Made by a program: the position numbers and the translations under genes. Under the pieces are notes generated by a model that saw only the letters and a program-made list of their open reading frames with translations, was not told where the DNA came from and ran no database searches. A stretch of DNA of 64,000 bases from Nepenthes gracilis (taxonomy: Eukaryota; Streptophyta; Magnoliopsida; Caryophyllales; Nepenthaceae), in NCBI GenBank assembly GCA_033239525.1, contig BSYO01000033.1, positions 5,261,501 to 5,325,500 of the forward strand, in the 5' to 3' direction. Positions 46,001 through 57,280 of the stretch are shown one piece after another. Position 1 is the first letter of the stretch, and every line of letters begins with the position of its first letter.

Positions 46001-46399
46001 TGAGCTCGCGGTAAAAACGCACAAGGAGAGAGCAAACAACTATTAAGCACGCAGGCGCAAGGAAATGCAAGGTTCCAGAACAAAATGACCCCTTTAAATA
46101 AGCAAATTCTTCTCTTGAAAGCGGCGGCGTTAAGAAGACAAATGGTGCTAGAGCTTGGCCAACGGGCGCCCTCCACGTGGAAGGTCCCTAAAGCCTCGCG
46201 CGTTTCCCAAACAAGTCTTCATGACGCAATGCCCCCTGACCACCCAAGCATTTAATGCGCCAGTCACACTGGGGGATGTGACCACCAACAGTGGCCCCTC
46301 TGTTTTCGCAGAATTGAACGCAAATCGCCAGGGGAAGATGCCCAGCTAAGGAAAGAAGCACGCACAAAGAGAAGGAGAAAATGAAGGCAAAAAGGCTAC

Positions 46400-47356
46400 T
46401 TCTTTTATTAATCAATACTTTCTTACAAAATACAAGATCTACAGTTATAATGCTGTGAGAAAGACGAAGGAAGACGAGGGTGCGAGGCCTTGGGTCCCGC
46501 GTGATGACACCAGATGACATTGGGGAACATAATCCACATGAGATCCCCGCGGCCAGGAGTCATCGGTAGTTCACCAAGCAAACGGAGGCAGCCACGAGGA
46601 GCACCCCCTGAGATGGAAGCTGCCGAAACGCTATCCATCAGGGTGGGATCAGCACCGAGGCCGGAAAGCACTCAGAGGAAGTAGGGGAAGCACCCCGCGA
46701 CTCCCTCACTAAGTTTTGGCCTCTCCCTCTCCGCAGTCTGTGCTCGAGCTCAGTGAGGTAGAGACCATGAGCGGCACCCTCTGCCAGCGGGAAACATCCC
46801 CACGGAGGCTCCGCCATGGCTCTACCACACATCAGGTGAGCCACAGCCTGAAGAGAGGGTGCACGATGACAACAAAATGGCCGAACCACTCTCACTAGCG
46901 TGAGGAGCGGACTGCGACAAGGGAGTTAGAACGGTCTTCATCAAGGGCCACGAGCGTCCAGTTGATCCATCCAACTCCTTCTCGGACCCCCGCTGAGGGC
47001 GGAGCGAGCTAGAATCTCCTCATTGCTTCTCAGGAGATAGCCAAGGGATGCGCTCCACTTGCTTAGGGGCCCCTCCTATTTATGGGCAAGATGCGAGCCA
47101 TTCTCTTACCCAGCGCAGCACGTCTACCAGCTGACGTCTTTCACGCAATAGAAAAGACCCCTAATCAGACGCAACCCATGACGTGCGAATCTTACCAATC
47201 AGGGTGACGAGTCACGGTAGCGTCAGAAAAGCCTGCGCAGTCTCCTGAGGAAGGCGCGAGTCCAGAAAATGACAAACGGTGGTGCGGCACGAGAAAGGCT
47301 GTGAGGCCACAGAGTAGACCCAAGGAACATGCCAGGCCCAACCACTGGCCGGCTCA
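46400..47356 (-). other. Distal antisense region of element 2
   Basis: GC-rich; minus-strand frames at 46423-46671 and 46638-46895 overlap but have no recognised motif. Possibly a third antisense exon or ORF, or plain spacer before the polypurine tract. Confidence 0.3.
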
Positions 47357-47371
47357 GGCATGGGGGGCTAG

Positions 47372-48292
47372 TGTTGGGTCCCATGTCAAGGCCTACGAAA
47401 AGATGTCGAGGCCCACGAAGGGTACCAAGCCCAGCCCGACTGCACAGGGAGCATATGTGGCGCCCCGCTGGCAGATGACGACGAGCGCCCTGCAGCGCAT
47501 TAATGCGCTACTGAAAAACCGACAGAAAGGAGAAAAAACCAGCCAATGGAAATGCGGCTAGCACAGCACTGAACGACTTAGGCAGCCGCCCACAGGCAAC
47601 CAGCTAATCCCCGCTTAGGGGATAACCAGACGTGGCCGGTAGCGCTCAGGAGCCTGCCCGCCACCACAAAACGACAACCGACATGACCGGTGGCCAGCGA
47701 CAGCGACCAGAGGCAAGGAAGCCCTTACAACGGGCATTCTGGCGCCTAGAGTCCAATGGGGGGAGCCTATAAGAGCTCCCACTCCCCGCAGAAAAAGGGA
47801 TCCGATTTCGAATTTCGATCCTTCCTCCCCCGAACAGATCACACGAGAGAAGGAACTCAAACTGAGATAAGACTCATCTCCAATAGTCACGAGTGAGCCA
47901 GTTTCTCTCACGATCTCCTTCCCCAAGTCTACTCAGGCAACGAGAAATTAGCCACCCGCCGCGGTGCATCAAAGAAGTCAGGCCTTCTAAGAACTGCTCA
48001 TTGCATCCACAATTCTAAAACGTACACATCACTCACGTTTCGTCAGCACCTATTTCCGCACCGCTTGCCGCGTGGGCCATTTTCGTTCATCGCGGGAACT
48101 TGCTGACTTGAGCGTCGGAGTGGCCGTGGTGGGAGAAATCCCGCCGGCCCTCTGACCTCTTGTTTGTTGTTTGTGTTGTGCAGGTCCAGGTTTAGAACTA
48201 CGGAGATCGGACCTTTTGCCTGACGCCGCCACGTGCTTGGGAATCCGAAGGCTCCCTAACCCGTACGACAGTCGCGAACTCGAAACGCAACA
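47372..48292 (+). mobile_element. 3' LTR of gypsy element 2
   Basis: TGTTGGGTCCC...AAACGCAACA, 921 bp, with perfect 5-bp terminal inverted repeats (TGTTG/CAACA). It follows the polypurine tract CAGGCATGGGGGGCTAG. TATA box TATAAGAG at 47768-47775; U5 core 'tgacttgagcgtcggag' near 48103, then 'ctctgacctcttgtttgt'. Next bases are GACTT, the first five of copy B. Confidence 0.85.
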
Positions 48293-48320
48293 GACTTTGT
48301 TAGATTGGCTGATCGCTAGG

Positions 48321-48550
48321 TAATCTGATCAATTATCTTATCAATAACCTAAATTTTAAATTTTTAATTATATTATTGAGTTGAATTATAACAGTTGTCA
48401 CAAATTAATAATTCATCTTTCAATATCATGATTAATAATCTGATCAATTCTCTTATCAATAACATAAATTTTGAAATTTCAATTATATTATTCACTTGAA
48501 CTATAATAATTGTCACAAATTAATAATTCATCTTTCAATATCATGATTGA
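48321..48550 (+). repeat. 115-bp tandem duplication unique to copy B
   Basis: 'taatctgatcaatt' occurs at 48321 and 48436, and 'aattcatctttcaatatcatg' ends each unit. Copy A has one unit (37697 onward). Confidence 0.8.
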
Positions 48551-49211
48551 TAGACATTTTACACTGTATATCTGGGCTGTCCATGGGTCCACGCAGGTTG
48601 GATCTCATGACCGCCGGCTTAGTGTCCATAGAGTGAGTATTTTTATAAATTAGTATTATTATAATTAACATTATAATAAATATTATGATGTTTGATTCAC
48701 ACAATAAATAAAAACTACTCCTCAAATTAGGTAAAAATATACCTAACTCAAATTAAATTTGAATTAAATATAGATAAAAATTTTTGACCGATAAATCAAA
48801 CAGAATTAAACAATAACTAATTGAGTCTGTATGATCACTTTGACTAAAAGACATAATTGTATCTGTCCTTAAGTTGAATCGAACTAGTTTGAACCAATTG
48901 GGGGACATTTTTATTTTAAATGTATTTGTATAAAAATTTATATTTATATAAAAAAATACACTATGATATATAATATTTTTAAAAATATAAGATTTAGAAT
49001 AAAATATTTCATAATTATATATTTTAATAAAAAGTTTAATATAAAAATTATTATTTATATAAAAAATATAATCTATTAAAATAATTTAAAGTTGATATTT
49101 ATTTAAAATATATAAATTTAATTTTTTATTTGAGCTAATATTTTTATAAAAATTATTAAATCGATATGAATTATACTACACATTTAAAAATATAATTATT
49201 AATATAGAAAC

Positions 49212-50150
49212 TGATGAGTCCGGTACAGATCTGGGTCGAAACCAACAAGGCCCAATCAATGGCAAATAGGCCTAACTAGCAAGCGAACACAGTCAGACGA
49301 TGACGATCCAAGAGGTTTGGGGCAAGTCCCACACGGCGCCTTTGACACATGCCCAATCGTCTTCATCCGTGTCTCTCCTGAAGCGGCTACAAATTGACAG
49401 TGCAGACGGCGCCAATTTAGAGAATGCCAGCCAATAGGAGATGGGGTAAACTTGGGCAAGCCGCAGCGTTCACCGTTTTAACAGCAGCTCGACTAATCTT
49501 AACAAAGTCAAACAAACCCATGTCAGTTACGCTTGGTAACGGTCATTACGCCACCACAAAATGACAATTGACACCGCTAGCCACCATCAACGCTCAACGG
49601 CCGACAAATCTATGTAGGCTACTTGTCGGAGGTTCTCTTGCCCAAAAGCCTCCTCACGGAGCTTACAAATACATTCTCCCTCAAAGAAGAAAAGGATTCC
49701 ATTCTAGACGACTTAATCTGTGACTTGAGATCTGAAATCTATCCCAACGCCTTGCACTCAAACAAACGAGGACAAAGAACTAGTTCTCTTCCCTCAAAAC
49801 CGTCGCCTAAGTTCGGCAACCTTGGTGAGCCACTATCAACAGTGCACAAGATGAGCACAAGTCTCCTCTAAACACTATACACACCCCTTGCATACTAGTA
49901 TCAGTACATTCTCCATCATGTTTACCTTCACACTTACATTTTTCTATCCCTTGAAAAAGATTTTCAACTTAAACATCGAAGTATTTACGGTGAAAGAACA
50001 TTCCACCATCCTCTGACCTCTTATTCATAGTTTGTGGTATGTAATGCCCACGTTGAGAGACGCGGAGACTGAATCCATTTGTGATCCACCCAGAACAAGA
50101 AATTTGAGGGCTCCTTAATTCGCACAAGAATCCAGATTCAGTGACGCATT
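49212..50150 (+). mobile_element. Solo LTR in copy B (same insertion as 38482-39357)
   Basis: TGATGAGTCC...GACGCATTA. Flanks GAAAC (49207-49211) and AAAAC (50151-50155) are the same target duplication with one substitution. It is 939 bp, mainly because of an extra ~60 bp around 49325-49390. Confidence 0.85.
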
Positions 50151-50919
50151 AAAAACTAAAAATACGGTCTTTTAATTAATATGCTAATTATTTAATAATG
50201 ACAATATTTAAAAACATTGTTCAATATTTTTTATTACTTAACAAAATATTATGTATTATTAATTTTAAAAAATTTAACTAATTATACGATAATAATTTTA
50301 AAAATTATTATTATTGGAAATAATATATTATTAATGTTAATATCTTTAATTTATGGATGATTAAATAATAGCTGAGGCCACCAAATTGACCATCAATAAG
50401 CGCCGGCTCCATTTGTAAGTACGTGTTGTGACGTTACTTAAAGCTAATTCATAAGGTTTATCAACTCATAATATAAACCAATAAATAAAACACAATTAGA
50501 ACTGCACGCATCAAATGATTGACTATGAAAGCGACTGTATTCTCTGTATATTTAAAGTTCATTTTTCCCTAAAATTAGGCTTTTTTTTTTTGCTTTAACC
50601 GCATAGATTAATTTATAACAGTATTTATAATTTATAATATATAGATTAATAATCACAATTGATATTAGTTTAGCAGCAGATTCTTGCTTTTCCAACCTTA
50701 CTTTTCTTATTTAGGACGTTGATTTAAGAAAAAAAATTAACTGTTTAAAATTAAATATTAAAAAATATTATTTAAATAATTATTTTTATTAAATTTTTTA
50801 TATATTAATTTTATATTTAATATATGTCAATATCTAATTGGTCTGGCTAGGCATGGCCCCGCCCAACGCATAGATAGATAAAAGGATCAGATAATGATGA
50901 CCAAATAGAAGATGCCACC

Positions 50920-51900
50920 TGATGCGTCATGGATCCAAATTTCGAATAGATTCGCGTCTAATTATTCGTCGGATTTCGGTTCCGTCCATTGAGTTTTGGA
51001 TCATACACATCACAATTTCAAATAAAATGTCAGGTGACGGTGAGATTTGGTCCCATCGAAAATATTCCAACGCTCAAGTTAGTAATCGATCTTTTGAATA
51101 GAGAAGGTGGATGTAGAGAATGTAGAAATTAATGTAGGGAGTGTCTAAATGAATGTAGGTTTGAGTGCACTAGTTGGGTGAGTGGCCTTGTTATTGTTGC
51201 TCGTGAGGAGTAGTTTCTCTAAACATTGAGTTCGCAAGGAATTAGTAGTAAAGAAAGAGCGTTAGGATACTTGAGAGAGTTAGAAAGCTTCTAAGAGCTT
51301 AAAGACGTTTAGTGGTTGATTGAGACTACGTCCTGATGAGTGAGTCTCCACGGCCTTTTATAGTCGTGGCCTTGGGCTGCCTTCCTTTGGCAGTGAGGTT
51401 GGATGCCTGCCTTCTAAAGGGATTGTTATCTTTCTAGCATAGGCGTAATCGTCGTTTCTGATTGTAATGGTCAAGAAGGTTGATTTCATTCCTTTTGCGC
51501 AAAGTAACCGTTAGAATTCCTGTAAATTACACGTGGATTCTGGCGCCTTTCTTCCGGGATGTGTATTGATTCTAAAAGTGACTGTTACAGTGAATATTGC
51601 CTTATTAGAGATACGAGAAATTATAACAGACAACCGTTGTGATTTAAAGACGAACGTGTGGGCCAATTTGGATATGGGCCGCATTCATCCTGGGTTGCAG
51701 CAGACCCACGTTTTGCTTCCCTAGTCAACGACATCGTTAACTGTCCTAGGTTTAGTTGAGTCTTCGTTGATCTTGAGCTTTGCTAGTCCACATGCTTCTT
51801 GTCCGCTCAACGTTGTCATTGACCGAACAAGCAGAAATGGACCGCTGAAGATTTGGGTCATTTTCTCCTTTGGACTAACCTGCTACTGGTGTCCCCATCA
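50920..51900 (-). mobile_element. Complete solo LTR, minus orientation, with CCACC target duplication
   Basis: Plus strand 'tgatgcgtcatggatcc'...'ctggtgtccccatca', 981 bp, flanked by CCACC at 50915-50919 and 51901-51905. On the minus strand: TGATGGGGACACC start, TTGACC pair region (TTGACC at 51819-51824; its partner has mutated to GCTCAA), TATAAAA at 51363-51357, and U5 core near 51070. Confidence 0.85.
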
Positions 51901-52967
51901 CCACCAAACCCATAATGTAAATAAAGCAATGCATCAACTAAGGGACGTAATCAAAACAGCCAAATATTAGAGGGTCATTATGCGTTGCTTAATGGCTAAA
52001 TACAGGTGGCTGTTGAGTCGATCTAATAATTGAAAGTCAGGCAATCTTACTATTGAATTAAGGCGGTTGTTACATGTGAGGATTGGGTCAAATACAACTA
52101 TTGTAACACTCGCATATGTAATTGGAAGTCAGGCGGTTCTGCTAATAAATTAAGGCAGGCGTTACACATATGGATACCGCCCTCACCACTGAAACAAAAC
52201 GATACATACCCACACATTGATTCTAGGCGCTTATTAACCAAGCGACGCTTCTCACTATAAATATTACACTTCTCTCACGAAGAAGAGGGGGAAGAACAAC
52301 AATAAAAAAAGTTAGAAGATGACAACAAAAAACGAGATACTCCACCAACCGAGTGCACACATCTAAGACACTCTACCCATCAAATGCATTAACTAAAGCT
52401 ACTCCACCAGTCAAATGCATCGAAAAGGAATATTGCCCTCAAAACTAACACTTATTCCCATCCACTCTACATTCACGTATTTATTTTTGTACATCTATCT
52501 CATTTGAGTAGAAAAATTCTAATTTGAACGTTGTAGGATATATCAATGAGCGAGTATCATATTTCTCTAACATCTTATTGTTTTACCGTGGTGTATAGTA
52601 TCTAGATTCAACGTTATGAAGACCAAATTTATTTTTAGTTTGGACTCCCAGACGTGTCAAGACAACTCTATAATTATTTAATATATCAAAAAATATTAAA
52701 AAAATATTTTTGATATATTTTTTATTTTTGAATCATAATTATTGAATATTGATTTAATGGCCCATATAACATAAATCGGATCACAATTAACTAATGGAAA
52801 ACTAAGATACCCCATTCTGTGTAACTAAACCCTGTTTATATATTTGACATTAAAACTCCATGACAAAATTAATGTATTAATCTAATCTTTTGACGGTTGA
52901 TACGAGTGACAGGGATTTGGCTGAACCTTTTGAGATCAGTTTGGTCGTTTGTAGCTTTGACATAAGT

Positions 52968-53490
52968 TTGGTCGAATTATAATTAATAATTTTATTATTA
53001 TTTCTGACTCATGAGTTCAAATAATATATTGTTTTGGTAAACTATCAATTTATTAACTACTTTTAATTGTTAGCTAAATGGATTACATATGAAAAAATGT
53101 GATTAAGTTATAATTGAAGGAAAAAGAAGGATGAGATAAATATACAAATATTGTGTGAGGAGATAAAAAAATATTTAATATGTTTTAAACACTTAGTTAA
53201 TATTATATTAAATTAAATCAAATGATGAAAATAAATTTATAAATTTGATCCGTAGTAAAATTAAAAATTTTATTTTATTATTAAATAGTCAGCTCCATCA
53301 TTTATCATCTCCCTAGACAAAATATTTCCCCTCATTATATGCATACAAACATACATATACAATATTGATTGAGCTAACCCAATCTATCTTCCATTGAGCC
53401 CATAGTCACTAGACTTGGAATAGCCAGAAATGAGAAAGTATTGCCTGACTATTAGGTCCAAACCCAAAAGTACGGCGACTAATTTTAATC
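52968..53490. other. AT-rich stretch right of copy B
   Basis: Begins 'ttggtcgaattataatt', the sequence expected to follow the duplicated segment in the ancestral chromosome. No coding or repeat feature recognised. Confidence 0.4.
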
Positions 53491-53496
53491 CCGTTT

Positions 53497-54515
53497 TTAT
53501 TGGGGCAACGCCCCCTTATGCCAGCACGCTTGGGGGCTCCAAGTGTCCAATAGCAGCCTCTGCGAAGCGAAGAGCATCCGGACTCGCAAGCAGCGAGGAA
53601 ACGCTTGGGGGCTCCGGCTCCTGAACCGCCTCCACCGCCACCACCATAGCCTTCCAGGCCAGATCAGTACCAGGGGACTAGCAACCCGTCCAGCTGCAGT
53701 CTCCGCCGCAGCAGCAACGCCCTCTTGGACACGCATCTCCAGGGACGCTCTGTCTGGTGATCCGATGAGCTCTAAAGCCTAAGGCGGCCTTGGCGTAGGC
53801 TTTGGAATGCCAGCCTCCTCCGCCTCTTCTGTCTCGGGCATATCGACCTCCACTATCGGCACGTCCTCAGCGATTGCCCCCGGTTGCTCCAAATCGACAA
53901 AAGGACCTTTGGGGAATTCCCCTCCAGAATGAAGCTCCATCATGGGAACTCCGTACTTAGAGAGCACCACAACGGGAATTGGCGAGTGTCCAGTCGCTCC
54001 CCCCTACGGCTCCGTGTCTGACCTCTGCTCCGGAGTGGAACACGCAGCAAGTGCGGCAGACTCTGCGACCTCCGGGTGAAGGTGCCACCAGCCTCTCTCA
54101 GCCCCTTCAGGGGAGCCTCCACATCCTCCTTAGACGAAGTCTCCAGCCACAAGACACTTATTTCCGGGAGCTCCCCTAACGGCTCGTGGAGCACGAGGGT
54201 GTCAAACTTCTTCTCTGGGCCGGCAATCGCCCATCCGAACTCCGGCCCCCACCTAGCGGCCTCGAAAATGTGCGAGGTTAAATAATGATCTGAGATGGAA
54301 AACGTCTTCATCTCCGAGCGGATCGCTGCGATGAGTTTCACCGAGTCGCTCTTCTCTTCGGTAGTCACTCCCTTGCAAAAATACTTGAGGATTGGACCCC
54401 GCTCATTGGAGAGTTCCGAGTCCGAGGGCTCCTGCAAGAAGAAAAACCGATTCTTCCAATTTTTTCCCGAGTCAGGGTTGGTACCATGACTAGAGTAAGC
54501 TGATTGCCCATTCAC
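53497..54515 (-). pseudogene. Antisense-ORF fragment of a third Tat-type gypsy element
   Basis: The minus-strand frame includes NRFFFLQEPSDSELS, LIAAIRSEMKTFSISDHYLTS, GPEFGWAIAGPEKK and KEDVEAPLKGLREAGGTFTRR, each aligning with antisense ORF 1 of element 2 (DRFFFMQEPPD, LITAIQSQETKFSIQRYFLTS, SSGWRVAGPGKR, EEVEASLKRLREAEGTSTRR). The end toward 53497 is proline-rich and out of frame. No LTR or pol accompanies it; it joins TOL-derived sequence near 54530. Confidence 0.65.
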
Positions 54516-54539
54516 AACCCCTTCTTGTGGGTAACACAG

Positions 54540-55165
54540 TAAGGTGATCTAGAGTAAGCTGCCATTGTTATTGATTTAAGTTGTGTACACAGTTGTTGAT
54601 CTCTTGAGTTCTTTATGTTTGGGTGCACTGTGATTAATCTGAAATCGTGGTCTCATATGATTTCCTCTTCTTTGAATTTAACTATTTGCTGTATACCAGT
54701 AAGTGCTATATTGGATTCATTAGATTTCGGATTGATCTGTTATATTGATTGACTGCCTCCATTCTGTACTTGATGGCAAATACCAGTATTTTTTGGTTTT
54801 GTTTCTTCTAAATTAGTCCAGTTTAATTATCTAGTGCGCTGTATTTCCCCATTATTTTCTTATTCTTTTCCTCTTTGCCAAATCAAATTAACAGAACTTG
54901 CAGCGAAGAGGTACGTCTTCTCAGGCACAAGAAGGGGCCTTGCCTCCCATGCAGTATTCCTCGGAGTCTTACAACAGCGAGCAGCCCATCTCACCGCCGG
55001 AAAACTATCCTATTCCGGAAGCTGAACTTGGTTGTGCTTCCAAAAACATTTTGCTGTACAACTATGGCAAGCTATCAGTGGAAGAAACGAAGGAACTCCT
55101 AGAAATTACTCGGAACACTGTTGAAGTGCTTTCTAGCTTAATAAACTCTGCTGTGAAGCCAAATC
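54540..55165 (+). pseudogene. TOM1-like (TOL) gene fragment: intron end plus GAT-region exon
   Basis: An AG acceptor after a pyrimidine-rich, branch-like tract ends near 54889. The exon reads NLQRRGTSSQAQEGALPP, then SPPENYPIPEAELG, then NYGKLSVEETKELLEITRNT and VEVLSSLINSAVKP. This matches plant TOM1-like proteins (VHS-GAT ubiquitin adaptors of endosomal sorting) at the linker and first GAT helix. Similarity stops near 55160 with no splice donor. The VHS exons are absent: upstream is gypsy DNA. The frame stays open to 55290, but the last ~40 codons are unrelated. Confidence 0.7.
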
Positions 55166-56117
55166 TGTCCAATGTAGGTGTAATAGTTGCCACTAATTTT
55201 AATGAGATTTTACTTGTCCATGCACTAAAATATAAGATAAAGAATGATTATATCTACAAACTTTTCGAAGTGACATGTAAAAAAAAATAAGATGGGAGAA
55301 TGATGCTTGAGATAGTTTAAACACTTAAGATGGTTAAGGAAGCATATGGTAGGAAATTTGAGTAGATTATGGTTGAAGAAAATAAAAAGATGCGGAAAAT
55401 ATGCACGCATGTAATAAACAACTCAGAAGTATTTGTACTCTTTGAGAATATTGAATAAATTGAGTGTGATGATAGAAACTTATATCTAACCCTACCTTAT
55501 GGATTTAAAACTTTATTGTTGTTGTACTTGTTAAAATATTTAGAAGATGAGCCTTGGCATAGAAATAATTTTTTTGGTAAGTAACATAATAAGGTTACTC
55601 CATTATATTTTGGAAGTTACGAGTTCAAAATATTGGAATAAAATCTCTGCAGTGTAGGGGTGAGATTGTTTAACCCTCCACAGATCTCACAATATATGAT
55701 TTTGTGCAGTGGACCATCCCTATTTAACGTCCATATATTTCCTTATGCTATTGCGAATAATTATTTCCGTAAGAGATTCAAAAGCACCACCACCTCATGC
55801 TATTCTACTAATCATTCCATGATTAAATCGATTTTTATAAAGGTTTGATATTGATATATATTAACTGATGTTATGCATATCAGTTGATATTTCAATTCAT
55901 AAAGTGTGAATTAAATAAAGTGTAGCTGAAAGTTATGGTTGAATTAGTTGTATTAAATCATTAGTGATATATCTTTATATGCATATTTGAGTCTTATTTA
56001 AGTTTCAGGTCTTACCCAAACCAAAGACCAAACTTGATCAAAACGGCTGAATTCGGTCAATTTGTAATAACTCATTTCGGTTGTAGTGGTTTTGGTTTTC
56101 TTTCCTCTTGCTACAGG
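55166..56117. other. Sequence between the two TOL fragments
   Basis: AT-rich. Short forward frames (for example up to 55610) are interrupted by stops and not recognised. It may be an unidentified transposon relic that came with the rearrangement. Confidence 0.35.
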
Positions 56118-56405
56118 GGATTACATAAGACATGGGTGACTGAATTTGTTTGAACGTCCCGATTTTGAGCTCCTATCTGTGTAGGGGAATGGGTGTCGGC
56201 GGCGTTCAGCTCTTGTGGCGGTTGTTCTTCAGGTTTTATACGAAATTCTATTTCCTCTAACTTCAAGATGACTCAATGAAGCTCGTCGTGGAGATTCAGA
56301 GCCTCGAAGAGCGTGTTCTCATCATCTGTCGTGCTTTCTACTATCCCTCTTAAGGAGAGGCTGCGACTCCTTGCACTTCTCTAGCATGCTGATGGTCCGA
56401 TCATC
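56118..56405 (-). pseudogene. TOM1-like (TOL) GAT-domain exon, inverted
   Basis: On the minus strand an intron end (TTTGCAG) is followed from 56405 by DDRTISMLEKCKESQPLLK. After one extra base it continues IVESTTDDENTLFEALNLHD and ELH, a stop (TGA), VILKLEEIEF and RIKPEEQPPQELNAADTHS. This is the second half of the GAT domain, normally directly after the exon seen at 54889-55165 on the plus strand. The inversion, frameshift and stop show a dead, rearranged gene copy. Confidence 0.75.
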
Positions 56406-56419
56406 CTGCAAACACATAC

Positions 56420-57280
56420 CATTTAATCACTCTTGGAATATCTTAGGATAGTTTGGCGTCTATTAATCTATCTATTTTTAGGTGAGCTCATCAGTTAAAT
56501 GAATAGGTAAGATACGTGGGGCATCAAAGGTGTTCTAATGGTAGAGAGAACGGTGGAACGATTGCTGCTGATTTTGCAGGAGGAAGTGTCGAACCTAGCA
56601 GCAATAAGTAGTGGCCAAGGAATTCAAAATTTAAGATACGGCATCAAATAATCCTAGTTTTATTCTCTTCGAATTGTTCTTCCTTCATTTTAACTCATCC
56701 TACAAATGTCGGAATCTCTAATCTGAAGAGGTTAGTGAAAAATAGAAATAAGAGTGAGCCAAAAATTTAGTAAGGTTTATAATTTTATAATTAACCATAT
56801 AACTTGCAACAAAATATATTAGAAAAAATAATGCATTAGATTCAATAAAATGATATGAATTTCTATTATAATATATACTTAACTTTTTAAATTTTCTTAT
56901 AATATTCTTATTTAAATTCATGTCATAAAATTATACTCAAATATGTAAATTCTTAGAGATCAAGGATTCGTAGGGCTTTACCGACTAAATGAGTAGATAA
57001 TTAAAATTCAGATTTTATTTAATTCTATCAAGCTCGATTTCATATTTTATGATAATCCTAATTAATTAAATTAATATAATTAAATTTAAAGTTAAATAAT
57101 AATAATAATTAGATCAAAAGTTAAATTTGGATCAGATTGTACCAAGTTGAGAACACCTGATTGGTGCCTAAAGGAGGCCCGATCAGCATCTGAGCGCAAA
57201 AGGAAGAGAAGGAGAAAGTGAGAGGGGAAGCCAAAAGAATTCAAATTAAGTTAATCAAAGCTTAAATTTTGATAATTTGG
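56420..57280. other. Intergenic, partly TOL intron on the minus side
   Basis: The first ~130 bp (minus) should be the intron before the inverted GAT exon. The rest is AT-rich; 57150-57240 is purine-rich ('ggaagagaaggagaaagtga'). No gene recognised. Confidence 0.35.

Larger units (their letters stand above)
41000..48292 (+). mobile_element. 5'-truncated Tat-type gypsy retrotransposon (element 2)
   Basis: Begins abruptly within the integrase zinc-finger region, then integrase, a non-coding spacer, antisense ORFs, polypurine tract (47357-47371) and 3' LTR (47372-48292). gag, protease, RT and the 5' LTR are missing. Copy A of the duplicated segment abuts its left end and copy B abuts its LTR. 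Antisense ORFs between integrase and 3' LTR are characteristic of Tat/Retand-like elements. Confidence 0.85.
48293..52967 (+). repeat. Segmental duplication, copy B
   Basis: Collinear with 37667-40999: same start 'gactttgttagattggctg', same solo LTR, same second LTR and flanks, ending 'gtttgtagctttgacataagt'. It keeps the ~1.17 kb lost in copy A and has a second unit of a 115-bp tandem repeat. Base differences between copies are frequent, so the duplication is old. Confidence 0.9.
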
